DNA of 6,988 nt, taken from Fibrobacteres bacterium CG2_30_45_31 (GTDB lineage: Bacteria > Fibrobacterota > Fibrobacteria > Fibrobacterales > Fibrobacteraceae). Shown in pieces: positions 6,291 through 6,988 of the stretch (position 1 is its first letter; the number at the start of each line of letters is the position of its first letter). The stretch spans positions 1 to 6,988 of the forward strand of contig MNYL01000024.1 of assembly GCA_001873075.1 (NCBI GenBank), written 5' to 3'. The translations under genes and the position numbers were made by a program. A model generated the notes under the pieces. It saw only the letters and a program-made list of their open reading frames with translations, ran no database searches and had not been told where the DNA came from.

Positions 6291-6988
6291 CTAATTCAGA
6301 GCGTCTCGGGCGATCTCCCGATTGATGGAAATCCCTGGATATTCTGGGAAATAGGATTTTGCAATATCATACCATTTCAAAGCCATTCGCGGATGTTGCC
6401 TAAGCGTTTCATTTCCCAAGTTAAACGCGACCAGACCTAAAATTTGTTTACGTGTCAAAGGTTTCCATTCAAATCCTGTCCAGGGTCCTTTCGCATACTT
6501 TTTTTTGTATTCATTTTCCGTGTAAGAATATCCGTTCAGGTTCGGTTCCATGTAAACACCGTGATAACGCAACACCACATGACTTGGCAAAAGAATGACT
6601 TCAAGCCCAAAATGTTCTGATTCAGCAACCATCATCGCAAGCCAAGCAAGACCCAAACAACCAGAGGAATCTCGCTTCAATATACGCAGAGGAAATATAG
6701 CTTCTGGATGCACCGATGAAGCTCCTTCCCCCGCAAAATTCAGAGCCCAACCTTCTTTTGTCCATAAAAGGGATCGCAACGCTTCCAGAGTATCTAGGTA
6801 AGTGGTTTGAGGAAGTTTTAACTGATCGCGGAAATAAGAAATTCCGTGTTTCCAATCTGCATTTTGCTCCAGACAATTTTCTGGAGAACCCTCCCAAGTG
6901 CAGGCGGCTTCTTGATAAGTGGGTGGGGCGATTACAGACCCGCGGAAAAAGAAAACATAAAGAAAAACAAGAATTCCCACAAGAGCTA
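6291..6988 (-). CDS. Membrane-anchored transglutaminase-like (SirB1/PF13369-type) protein, 5' end beyond window
   Basis: The frame is open to the right edge. The first visible start codon is GTG 6980-6978, giving 229 aa, but codons for Ala and Leu precede it in frame, so the true start probably lies outside. The N-terminus is a hydrophobic segment ending at an Arg (about residues 1-12 from the GTG), consistent with a membrane anchor or uncleaved signal. The core resembles transglutaminase-like SirB1-type domains: Cys108 in SSGCLGLAW, then a long helix, His134 in LPSHVVLRY, and an acidic MEPNLNG at 144-150, which together supply a plausible Cys-His-acid arrangement. The last 35 or so residues (ALKWYDIAKSYFPEYPG) look like a TPR-type helical hairpin, as in SirB1 relatives. 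A protease or amidase-like role is possible, but many members are uncharacterised or inactive. It ends about 50 bp before paralog 1 on the same strand, so it probably shares a transcript with the lipoproteins. Confidence 0.75.
   Translation of the reverse strand, partial: ALVGILVFLYVFFFRGSVIAPPTYQEAACTWEGSPENCLEQNADWKHGISYFRDQLKLPQTTYLDTLEALRSLLWTKEGWALNFAGEGASSVHPEAIFPLRILKRDSSGCLGLAWLAMMVAESEHFGLEVILLPSHVVLRYHGVYMEPNLNGYSYTENEYKKKYAKGPWTGFEWKPLTRKQILGLVAFNLGNETLRQHPRMALKWYDIAKSYFPEYPGISINREIARDALN

Overview
The window looks like part of a Fibrobacter-type genome (Fibrobacterota). The basis is family recognition. Three consecutive genes encode roughly 900-residue proteins that read as the paralogous Fibrobacter lipoprotein family I know as TIGR02171, described from F. 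succinogenes S85 and of unknown function. No database search was possible, so the organism call is an inference. Base composition is mixed: AT-rich stretches near 25% GC sit beside stretches near 57% GC within one gene.

All genes lie on the minus strand and read from right to left. (1) 6988-6291 is a 5'-truncated gene for a membrane-anchored, transglutaminase-like (SirB1/PF13369-type) protein. (2) After about 50 bp comes lipoprotein paralog 1 (6240-3553, 895 aa). (3) One base later comes paralog 2 (3551-852, 899 aa). (4) One base later again comes paralog 3 (850 to beyond the left edge, 283 codons visible). No gap over 300 bp exists, and I see no convincing promoter or terminator between the genes. 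The arrangement suggests one operon with translationally coupled paralogs, each Shine-Dalgarno being built into the last codons of the gene before it.

The two complete lipoproteins share one architecture: lipoprotein signal peptide, a formylglycine-generating-enzyme-like (FGE-sulfatase, C-type-lectin fold) domain without the catalytic cysteine motif, a TolB/PD40-like beta-propeller, and a C-terminal domain with SGNH-hydrolase-like motifs (GSSR near its start, DHLN..GA near its end). The front two modules are strongly conserved between paralogs and the C-terminal module is much more diverged. In paralog 2 the domain boundary coincides with a sharp drop in GC content.

The array reads as an actively duplicating and recombining family of surface or periplasmic lipoproteins: constant binding or scaffold modules carrying a variable terminal, possibly esterase-like, module. 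Function is not established. A role in cell-envelope or extracellular glycan handling would fit the modules and a Fibrobacter host, but it is inference.
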